Below, piece after piece: positions 34,968 through 42,424 of a DNA stretch of 64,000 bases. The stretch's first letter is position 1. Every line of letters begins with the position of its first letter. The DNA comes from Chitinophagaceae bacterium (GTDB lineage Bacteria; Bacteroidota; Bacteroidia; Chitinophagales; Chitinophagaceae). The DNA is taken from positions 186,001 to 250,000 of the forward strand of contig JAEUVB010000015.1 in the NCBI GenBank assembly GCA_016786845.1, read 5' to 3'. The notes under the pieces are model-generated. The model searched no databases. It was not told where the DNA came from and saw only the letters and a list, made by a program, of their open reading frames with translations. The position numbers and the translations under genes are program-made.

Positions 34968-35306
34968 ATGCATCCCAACCATCGCCGGTTTTGGTCCTTC
35001 ATCCTCTTAGGCATTTTCCTCGCCTATGCCACCCCGCGCGATCTCATTCATTTGTTGGCCATGCACCACGATACTAAGCATGAACACAGCCATCAGCATG
35101 ATCTGCAAATCGATCCCGAACACCATCACTGCGAAATCTTAAAATTAGAACAACATTTCTCAGTCGCAGTCATCCCTTCCGGCGAAACGGACTTTCAACG
35201 CTTACCGGAATTTTTCATTTCAAATACCCTTACGGAATTAAACAGCAGACTCCTGCACGCTTCGGCTTACAGTCTGCCCGAACGAGGCCCGCCTGCATTC
35301 GCCTGA
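34968..35306 (+). CDS. His-rich small membrane/exported protein
   Basis: The protein has 112 residues. A hydrophobic N-terminal segment (SFILLGIFLAYATPRDLIHL, about 10-30) acts as a signal or anchor. It is followed by a His-rich part (HHDTKHEHSHQHDLQIDPEH, then HHCEIL), with about a dozen His and one Cys likely to bind a metal ion. The C-terminus ends PERGPPAFA, a short motif seen in small proteins encoded before TonB receptors. It is 41 nt before a TonB-dependent receptor gene, so it probably serves metal uptake or sensing with it. The ligand (Zn, Cu or Ni) is inferred, not shown. The start is the only ATG with a promoter box 5 nt upstream. Confidence 0.75.
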   Translation: MHPNHRRFWSFILLGIFLAYATPRDLIHLLAMHHDTKHEHSHQHDLQIDPEHHHCEILKLEQHFSVAVIPSGETDFQRLPEFFISNTLTELNSRLLHASAYSLPERGPPAFA

Positions 35307-35347
35307 TATCGCTACGGTCCTCGTTTTTTACAGTTTAATTCTATTCC

Positions 35348-37675
35348 ATGAACATCAGAATCGTTCTTCTTGTGTGCATCTCTTGCTTGATGATGCATAC
35401 AAGCAAGGCACAATCTCCACAATGTCAACTCATTCTTTCCGGCCGCATCGTCGATGCCGCCACGGGTTTGGGTGTGGCCCATGCTCAGGTCCTGCTGCGC
35501 GAACAACAGAAAACCACCCAAGCAGATAGCCTGGGTTATTTTACCCTCAGGGATCTTTGTGCCGGCAACCTCACCCTCACCACCAAGCACCTCAATCATG
35601 AGGAGAAGACGGAGAAAATTCAACTCAAGACTTCCCTCCGCAATAAAATCATCTACCTCACCTGTCATGCCGATACCCTGCACGAAGTAAAGATCAAGCG
35701 GTCTAAAATTCATTGGGAAGATGTCACGGTCAGCAATCGCATACAGGGCAATGATTTGTTTTTATCTTCCGGACTCTCTCTGGGTAAGGCCCTGGAAAAA
35801 GTGAACGGGGTGTATAGTCTGAGTACGGGCAATGCCATCAGCAAACCTGTCATCCGTGGCATGCACAGCAATCGGGTCCTTATTCTCAACAACGGCATCC
35901 GCCAGGAAGGTCAACAATGGGGCAATGAACATGCGCCGGAAATTGATCCTTTTATGGCCAAGGATATCGAAGTGGTGAAAGGTGCTCAATCCATCCGCTA
36001 TGGCAGCGATATCATCGGGGGCGTCATCCTCGTGAATCCGAAAGCGATGAAGGATATCGCACAGGGTATACAGGGTGAATGGAATACCGCCTTGTTTAGG
36101 AATGGCCGCAGCGCCAATACGGCTTTGATGCTGGAAGGAAGACCGCAAAGCATCCCGGGACTGAGCTGGCGATTGCAGGGGAGTGCCAAACGATCGGGTA
36201 ATACCCAAACACCCGATTATTTCCTCAAGAATACGGGCGTGAAGGAATTGAATTATTCATTGTCTCTGGCCTGGCAAAATGCCAAGCAGGGCCTCGAAGT
36301 TTATCACAGCTATTTCTCCACCGACATCGGCATCTTTGCCGGTTCTCACATCGGCAATCTCACCGATTTGTATAACGCTTTTGAAGCCGATTGCCCCCTC
36401 GACAGTGCCGGATTTTCTTATACCATTGCTTTCCCCTATCAGCATATCCAACATCGTTTGCTGAAAGCAGTGGCCTGGCGTCAGATAAGCCCGCATGCTC
36501 AGTTGAAATTTATTTACGGCTTGCAGCAAAACCGTCGTCAGGAGTTCGACAAGACCCTGCAGACGAAAAAGCCTGATGGGACTTACGAGCCCGCCCTCGA
36601 CTTTTTGTTGGTGACCCATCACGCCGATCTTTCACTCAAGCATCAATGGCATAAACGGATAGAAGGGGAGATCGGATTGAATGGCTTCTTTCAAACCAAC
36701 CGCTACTTCGGAAATTATTTCATTCCCAATGTGCGGAAGTTGCAGGGCGGTTTGTTCTGGGTCGAAAAATGGCATCGCAATGCCTTGTCGGCGGAAGCGG
36801 GTGTGCGTTACGATATCAATACCTTCCAAATCTGGAAATGGGAACAACAAACCCTCATCAGTCCCTCGCATTCCTTCCATGGCCCTGCCGCCACGCTCGC
36901 GTTTCGATATCAGTTGCCCTTGCTGACCCTTCACCTCAGTATGGGTACGGCCTGGCGCGCGCCTTATGTCAATGAACTCTATAGCGACGGGGTACACCAC
37001 AGTGCTGCGAGCTACGAAATTGGCGACCGCCGCCTGACGTCAGAACGATCTTACAATACATCCTTCACGGTCGATATCAATCGCAAACAATTTTTGGATA
37101 TGGAGATCACCGGGTTTTATAACTATATCAAAAACTATATCAATCTGCAACCGGTCATGCCGGCCACCCTCACCATACGCGGCGCCTTTCCCACCTTTCG
37201 CTACACCCAAATCAATGCCTTATTTTCAGGCATAGAAATGTCGGCTTCACTCAAGGTGTACAAGGATATCCGCTGGAATGTGAAAGGCAATCTGACCCAA
37301 GCGAAGGATATCAGCAACAAGAAGTTTATCGTAGGCATACCGCCTGCACGCATCGAAACGGATTTGGAATTGCCCTTGTATCAACGCAAAGGCAATGAAC
37401 TCCACTGGGTGAGCGGCATCAGTTATACCTTCCGTCAAAACCGGGTAGCCGACAGCGCCGATTATGTTCCGGCCCCTCCGGCTTATCTCTTGTGCCATAC
37501 CGACCTGCACAGCACCTGGAAGCTCGGACGCATCAAGATGCTGGCCGATGTCGGGGTCAATAATTTACTCAATACCCGCTACCGCGACTACATGAATCGC
37601 AATCGCTACTTCGCCGATGAACTCGGCCGCAATGTCTATGTGCGCTTCACCTTTCCTTTTGTACTTAAATCGTAA
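35348..37675 (+). CDS. TonB-dependent outer-membrane receptor
   Basis: The protein has 775 residues. After the signal peptide (MNIRIVLLVCISCLMMHTSKA) comes a carboxypeptidase-regulatory-like domain (about 25-110, SGRIVDAATGLGVAHAQVLL), then the plug domain (LGKALEKVNGVYSLSTGNAI, then GMHSNRVLILNNGIRQEGQQ and IEVVKGAQSIRYGSDIIGG), and a large beta-barrel ending VNNLLNTRYRDYMNRNRYFA and a terminal aromatic-rich strand. The plug resembles zinc-type receptors (ZnuD group), with the motif QEGQQWGNEHAPEID. It sits between a His-rich small protein and a lipoprotein, so it probably imports a metal ion or metallophore. Without ligand data the metal is uncertain. Confidence 0.92.
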   Translation: MNIRIVLLVCISCLMMHTSKAQSPQCQLILSGRIVDAATGLGVAHAQVLLREQQKTTQADSLGYFTLRDLCAGNLTLTTKHLNHEEKTEKIQLKTSLRNKIIYLTCHADTLHEVKIKRSKIHWEDVTVSNRIQGNDLFLSSGLSLGKALEKVNGVYSLSTGNAISKPVIRGMHSNRVLILNNGIRQEGQQWGNEHAPEIDPFMAKDIEVVKGAQSIRYGSDIIGGVILVNPKAMKDIAQGIQGEWNTALFRNGRSANTALMLEGRPQSIPGLSWRLQGSAKRSGNTQTPDYFLKNTGVKELNYSLSLAWQNAKQGLEVYHSYFSTDIGIFAGSHIGNLTDLYNAFEADCPLDSAGFSYTIAFPYQHIQHRLLKAVAWRQISPHAQLKFIYGLQQNRRQEFDKTLQTKKPDGTYEPALDFLLVTHHADLSLKHQWHKRIEGEIGLNGFFQTNRYFGNYFIPNVRKLQGGLFWVEKWHRNALSAEAGVRYDINTFQIWKWEQQTLISPSHSFHGPAATLAFRYQLPLLTLHLSMGTAWRAPYVNELYSDGVHHSAASYEIGDRRLTSERSYNTSFTVDINRKQFLDMEITGFYNYIKNYINLQPVMPATLTIRGAFPTFRYTQINALFSGIEMSASLKVYKDIRWNVKGNLTQAKDISNKKFIVGIPPARIETDLELPLYQRKGNELHWVSGISYTFRQNRVADSADYVPAPPAYLLCHTDLHSTWKLGRIKMLADVGVNNLLNTRYRDYMNRNRYFADELGRNVYVRFTFPFVLKS

Positions 37676-37728
37676 TCACAAACATTTTAAACAAACACCA
37701 TTCTTTACAAAACTAAAATATCATCATC

Positions 37729-38283
37729 ATGAAAAAGAACAAAACATATTCCGCACTGATCGCCATCTTTTTCGGTTTGATACTCACGACCACCGCCTGC
37801 AAAAAGCCCGTTACACCGCCCAATCCGAATGAAGAGGAACTGATCACCACCTTGCTGATGACTTTCACCGACAGTGCCGGCGTGAAGCCTTCCACCACCG
37901 TGGCCTTCAAAGATCCTGACGGCGATGGCGGCAACAATCCAACCCAATGGGATACCATCAAATTGGCAGCGTCCACCACTTACAACATGAGTCTGCTCTT
38001 ACTCGACGAATCGAAGTCGCCCGCAGATACCATCTCCAATGAAGTCTTGGCAGAAGCTAGCGAACATTTATTTTGCTTCACTATCTCAGGCGCCAATTGC
38101 CAGGTGAAACGCACCGACTCCGACGGCACTTATGAAATTGGTCTGCAATCGAAATGGACCACCGGCGCTATCAGCAATGGCAATGCCGAAGTCATGCTTC
38201 GTCATCAACCGGGCACCAAAGACGGCACCTGCACGCCGGGGGCCACCGATATATCATTGAGCTTTCTAATGCAGATTCAATAG
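37729..38283 (+). CDS. Lipoprotein partner of the TonB receptor
   Basis: The protein has 184 residues. The signal peptide ends in LILTTTAC with the lipid-anchored Cys24. After a Pro/Asn linker the body is about 150 residues of beta structure with many Asp/Glu (ESKSPADTISNEVLAEASEH, CQVKRTDSDGTYE, GTKDGTCTPGATDISLSFLM) and four Cys in the second half. Such lipoproteins are commonly encoded behind TonB receptors and may act as a surface or periplasmic partner. It has no known domain that I can name. It is 53 nt after the receptor stop and probably co-transcribed. Confidence 0.72.
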   Translation: MKKNKTYSALIAIFFGLILTTTACKKPVTPPNPNEEELITTLLMTFTDSAGVKPSTTVAFKDPDGDGGNNPTQWDTIKLAASTTYNMSLLLLDESKSPADTISNEVLAEASEHLFCFTISGANCQVKRTDSDGTYEIGLQSKWTTGAISNGNAEVMLRHQPGTKDGTCTPGATDISLSFLMQIQ

Positions 38284-38345
38284 TTGTGCTTGAGGCCCCC
38301 GTTGAGCAAACATTCGCTCTTATCTTCTCGTGCGGGGACCCTGAA

Positions 38346-38383
38346 CCTCTATATTGGCTTTCAGAGCAAAGCCAATATAGAGG
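38346..38383. repeat. Perfect 16-bp inverted repeat
   Basis: CCTCTATATTGGCTTT (38346-38361) pairs perfectly with AAAGCCAATATAGAGG (38368-38383) around a 6-nt loop. It lacks a T-tract. A purine-rich direct repeat (gagaatgagaatgagaaag) follows at about 38389-38420. It could be a weak terminator for the metal cluster or an insertion remnant. Confidence 0.75.
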
Positions 38384-38544
38384 CAGAGGGAGAATGAGAA
38401 TGAGAAAGAGAATGAGAATGAGTTTCGGAAACCGCCCCCATTCTTCTTTTTGTCGCAAAAGAAGCAGCTCTCTATTTGAAATAAATAGAATCTTTTGGCT
38501 AAGCAGGGTTTGAGGGTTAATTTCAACCCTCAAATTAAAACTAC

Positions 38545-41484
38545 ATGAAACAATTTTCTTTAGGACTGATCATGCTGTGTCTGAGCGCGAATTTATTTGC
38601 CCAGGAACATCAACATCACGACGCTAATCCAAATCTGACGCCCTTTCATAGTGCACAAGACCAATTCAATGGTCTGAGTCGTGCCGGAGTGCTCAAACAA
38701 GCAGCATGGACCCAGTTTACCCAGAAGTATCCGGGTTGGGGTGCAAGTTTCAACTTCCGTTCAAAAATGCCGCACCGTGCGGTGGGTTCACCCATCAGTT
38801 TCGCTCCGGGCGGACAAGATGCGGTGGCTAAAGCCAAGGCGTTTCTGCAATCTGAAATGAGTGGGTTCAATATCCCCGTCAATGAATTGGTGCTTACCCG
38901 CAATTTTAATGATGGTAAGTATATTCATGTCGATTTCAAACAAATGCACAATGGGGTAGAAGTGTTATGGTCGCGCGTAGCGGTTCGTTTTACCCAGGAT
39001 TTGAAAATCGTAATGGCCGGTGTGGATGCACACAATAATATACCGGTACTCAATCCCGCGATCTCTTCAACTCAGGCTATACAAGCTGCCGAGCAAGCGA
39101 TCGTAACCCCGATTTTAAGTACAGAGATCGATCCGGCTTTAAAAATATTCCCTTTACCTGCTGAAGGTGCTTATACCTTCCGTCCGGCTTATGCCGTAAC
39201 GGTAAATACCCAGGATGATAAAGAAACACCCGGGAAATATCTGACTTATGTCGATGCGATTAACGGTGAGATCCTGTATCGCCAGAATAAAGTGGTACAT
39301 ATCGGATTCGATGTGAAAGCCGATTTGTATCCAACCAATTTGTTCAGTCCTTCAGCTTTGCTCCCTCTGAGAAATTTGAAAGTGGTGATCGGCGGAACTA
39401 CTTATTATACCGATGCCAATGGTACCGTAACGGCTACCGGCGCAGGTCCCGTGAATCCGGCCATTTCGCTTGAAGGAAAATTCATTAAAATTGTGACCGG
39501 TCAAAATGGCTCTACCTCCGCGACCTATAATCCAACCGGCGTGGCTAATGGGGATGTGGTCACCTTCCCATTGTCAGATCCTAATGCATCCATACGTCAT
39601 ATGACCTGTTACTATCATGCCAACGTGATTCACGATTATATGAAGACCAAGTTTCCCGGCTTGACCACTATGGATAGCCCCTTAACGGCTCGCGTAGATC
39701 GTACCGACGGTACTTGCAATGCTTTTTACAATGGTACATCCATTAACTTTTATACCACAGCCGGTGGATGTAACGCCCTTTCCCTCATCAGTGATGTCAT
39801 GTATCATGAATATGGTCATGGTATCAACTATGAATTCTACGATTGGCAGGGCGGAAGTTTCGATAACGGCGCCATGGGCGAAGGTTATGCCGACGTATGG
39901 GCCATGTGTATTACCGAGAATCCAATCATCGGACCGGGTTTTTACATCAATCAACCTAACTCCAATATTCGTCAATACAACGCCGCTCCGAAAGTGTATC
40001 CTCAGGATTTGATTGGTGAAGTACATGCCGATGGTGAAATCATCGCCGGTGCATGGTGGGATTATGCCGTGAACTTGAGCGCTACAATGTCTTTAAGCGC
40101 AGGTGTAGATACGATGTCCGATTTATTTACTTCTTCTCAATATGGTCTGGCTACAGGTCCTGACGGTGATGAAGGTGTGATCTACCATGATATCCTCATC
40201 GATGCACTTCAATATGATGATGACAATAATAACTTGAATGACGGTACCCCTCACTTTACGCAAATTGTTCAGGCCTTTGCAAAACACGGTATCTTTTTGT
40301 TGAGCAATACTGAATTGGAACATAACTACGGTGGACTGGTGAATTCCGGCACACCAATTACCATTGATGCAACAGCCATTGTTGATTTCCCGGCCTTTCT
40401 GGGTGATGTAAAAATGTTCTATCGCGAAAAAGGTACGACCTCAACGGATTCTATCACCATGGTCAAAACAGGAACCACTTTTACTGCGAATTTCCCGAAT
40501 ACCACCCAGGGAAAAATCTTTGAATATTTTTTCAATGTTTATGATAATGCAAACGCCTTGGCGGTAACCTCACCGGCAAATGCACGTTTTTCAATCTCTT
40601 CTACCCAACGTAATATTCCATATTTCCTGATCATCGGTCGCAGCAGTGTCTGGTTGCAAGATTTTGAAAGCACCTTGTCTCCTGGCTATATCGTAGGTAA
40701 TGCACCCGGCGATAATGCTACAGCCGGTAAATGGACCGTAGCGGTTCCAATTTCTTCTGCTACGAATGGTGATACGATACAAACCGGTCACGATCATAGC
40801 AGTGGTTCAGGTAAATGTGCGGTAACCGCAAATGCGGCCACAGCCACCACTACAGCGGGGAATGCAGATGTAGACGGAGGAAAGACTACCTTAATTACCG
40901 ATGAAATTGATTTAAGCAGCTATAACGAACCTGTCATTTCATACTGGCGCTGGTTCTCTAACAGTCAAGGCTCTAATCCGCGTAAAGATCATTGGCGTGT
41001 ATGGGGCTCCTACGACAATGGAACGACTTGGTTTCAGCTCGAGCGTACCTATCAACCCGATGTGAGCTGGAGAAGAAATGTATTTATTCCCAGTTTGTCT
41101 CTCGGTACCAAAGTCAAATTAATGTTTATCGCTACCGATAGTGTTCAAGGTGGTGGTGGTGCCTGGGTAGAAGGTGCTGTAGATGATATCGAAGTCCTCG
41201 AATTAGGGAATACACCAAGTGGCGTGCAGGATTTAAGCACTTTGAATAGTGTGGTCTATCCGAATCCGGCCAAGGATCAGCTATTTATCAGTACACCGGA
41301 AAGAGGCCGTATGACCATTTCATTGATCAATACCCTCGGTCAAACCCTCTTGAATAAAGAATTCACTAAAACCTCAAGCTCCGACGAGGTACTGTCGATT
41401 TCCGGAATCAGTAACGGAATCTATTTCTTAAACATAGAAATGGACGGAAAACGCTCGATACACCGTGTGTCCATCGCCCGATAA
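38545..41484 (+). CDS. Secreted M36-type (fungalysin) metallopeptidase with T9SS sorting domain
   Basis: The protein has 979 residues. The signal peptide is MKQFSLGLIMLCLSANLFA. The N-terminal half up to about 270 is an inhibitory propeptide (FTP/PepSY type, KAFLQSEMSGFNIPVNELVL). The catalytic zinc site is HEYGH (421-425), with the downstream Glu446 in GEGYADVWAMC. This pattern fits peptidase M36, where the zinc is held by two His and one Glu. The middle part after 640 is a beta-sandwich of the P-domain or pregnancy-associated type. The C-terminus (LNSVVYPNPAKDQLFISTPE ... GIYFLNIEMDGKRSIHRVSI) is a T9SS sorting domain. It degrades proteins outside the cell and ends in a strong terminator. 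Confidence 0.93.
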   Translation: MKQFSLGLIMLCLSANLFAQEHQHHDANPNLTPFHSAQDQFNGLSRAGVLKQAAWTQFTQKYPGWGASFNFRSKMPHRAVGSPISFAPGGQDAVAKAKAFLQSEMSGFNIPVNELVLTRNFNDGKYIHVDFKQMHNGVEVLWSRVAVRFTQDLKIVMAGVDAHNNIPVLNPAISSTQAIQAAEQAIVTPILSTEIDPALKIFPLPAEGAYTFRPAYAVTVNTQDDKETPGKYLTYVDAINGEILYRQNKVVHIGFDVKADLYPTNLFSPSALLPLRNLKVVIGGTTYYTDANGTVTATGAGPVNPAISLEGKFIKIVTGQNGSTSATYNPTGVANGDVVTFPLSDPNASIRHMTCYYHANVIHDYMKTKFPGLTTMDSPLTARVDRTDGTCNAFYNGTSINFYTTAGGCNALSLISDVMYHEYGHGINYEFYDWQGGSFDNGAMGEGYADVWAMCITENPIIGPGFYINQPNSNIRQYNAAPKVYPQDLIGEVHADGEIIAGAWWDYAVNLSATMSLSAGVDTMSDLFTSSQYGLATGPDGDEGVIYHDILIDALQYDDDNNNLNDGTPHFTQIVQAFAKHGIFLLSNTELEHNYGGLVNSGTPITIDATAIVDFPAFLGDVKMFYREKGTTSTDSITMVKTGTTFTANFPNTTQGKIFEYFFNVYDNANALAVTSPANARFSISSTQRNIPYFLIIGRSSVWLQDFESTLSPGYIVGNAPGDNATAGKWTVAVPISSATNGDTIQTGHDHSSGSGKCAVTANAATATTTAGNADVDGGKTTLITDEIDLSSYNEPVISYWRWFSNSQGSNPRKDHWRVWGSYDNGTTWFQLERTYQPDVSWRRNVFIPSLSLGTKVKLMFIATDSVQGGGGAWVEGAVDDIEVLELGNTPSGVQDLSTLNSVVYPNPAKDQLFISTPERGRMTISLINTLGQTLLNKEFTKTSSSDEVLSISGISNGIYFLNIEMDGKRSIHRVSIAR

Positions 41485-41506
41485 TCCAATAACAACAAGT
41501 TTATCT

Positions 41507-41534
41507 AAAACCCTGCCACCTGGCAGGGTTTTTT
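41507..41534 (+). terminator. Intrinsic terminator after the M36 peptidase gene
   Basis: AAAACCCTGCC (41507-41517) pairs with GGCAGGGTTTT (41522-41532) around a 4-nt loop, followed by more T. Confidence 0.9.
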
Positions 41535-41536
41535 AA

Positions 41537-41567
41537 TTGAAAAGTACACGGCAATCTTATACCTTTG
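41537..41567 (+). promoter_or_regulatory. Promoter TTG-N20-TACCTTTG of the transketolase gene
   Basis: TTG (41537-41539) lies 20 nt before TACCTTTG (41560-41567), a near-ideal Bacteroidota promoter. The ATG at 41591 is 23 nt further. It begins directly behind the terminator of the previous gene. It also shows that the open frame starting at 41537 is not the real start. Confidence 0.7.
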
Positions 41568-41590
41568 AAGCCTGTAAAAAAATTATACAA

Positions 41591-42424
41591 ATGCAAACAT
41601 TACAGGATATAGCTTCCCAGGTCAGACGAGATATCGTACGCATGGTGCATGCCGTGCAAAGCGGGCATCCGGGCGGATCTTTGGGCTGTGCGGATTTCCT
41701 CACCGCACTTTATTTCCACCAAATGAAACATGATCCCGCATTCAATATGGATGCAAAAGGGGAAGATGTTTTTTTTCTGTCCAACGGACATATTTCGCCG
41801 TTATTCTACAGTGTACTCGCCCGCAGCGGCTACTTTCCGGTTTCAGAATTGGCCACTTTCCGTAAACTGAATACCCGCTTACAAGGACATCCTGCAACCC
41901 ACGAACACCTGCCGGGTGTACGTATTGCCAGCGGATCACTGGGGCAGGGTCTCAGCGTAGCCTGTGGTGCCGCGTTGACCAAGAAATTAAATCAGGATTC
42001 AGCCATCGTATACAGTCTGCACGGAGATGGCGAATTACAAGAAGGACAAAATTGGGAAGCCATCATGTTTGCGGCCCATCATAAAATAGACAACCTGATT
42101 GCCACCGTAGATTATAACGGACAACAAATTGACGGCAGCACCAATCAAGTGATGAACCTCGAAAGCCTGAAAGCCAAATGGCTGGCCTTTAATTGGGAAG
42201 TACTCGAGATGGATGGCAATAATATGGATGAAGTGGTCGTTACCTTAGCCAAAGCCAAAGCGATGACCGGACAAGGAAAGCCTATCTGTATACTCATGAC
42301 TACCAGTATGGGTAAAGGGGTCGATTTTATGGAAGGAACCCATGAATGGCACGGAATCGCACCCAATGATGAACAACTCGCCAGGGCATTGGCTCAATTG
42401 CCGGAAACATTGGGTGACTATTGA
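41591..42424 (+). CDS. Transketolase, N-terminal subunit (split enzyme)
   Basis: From the ATG at 41591 the protein has 277 residues. It covers the thiamine-diphosphate-binding N-terminal half of transketolase: SGHPGGSLGCADFLTALYFH at about 27-46, HGDGELQEGQNWEA (TPP GDG...N motif) and TVDYNGQQIDG. The usual C-terminal half (pyrimidine-binding domain and phosphate-binding part) is a separate gene in many Bacteroidota, but it is not adjacent here: the next gene is a VWA protein starting at 42424. So the partner must lie outside the window. The enzyme would work in the pentose-phosphate pathway once paired. The start at 41591 fits both the conserved N-terminus and the promoter at 41537-41567. 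Confidence 0.9.
   Translation: MQTLQDIASQVRRDIVRMVHAVQSGHPGGSLGCADFLTALYFHQMKHDPAFNMDAKGEDVFFLSNGHISPLFYSVLARSGYFPVSELATFRKLNTRLQGHPATHEHLPGVRIASGSLGQGLSVACGAALTKKLNQDSAIVYSLHGDGELQEGQNWEAIMFAAHHKIDNLIATVDYNGQQIDGSTNQVMNLESLKAKWLAFNWEVLEMDGNNMDEVVVTLAKAKAMTGQGKPICILMTTSMGKGVDFMEGTHEWHGIAPNDEQLARALAQLPETLGDY

Noticed and set aside
41591..42424. Truncated transketolase pseudogene
   Set aside because: The frame is complete and ends exactly where split N-terminal subunits end.
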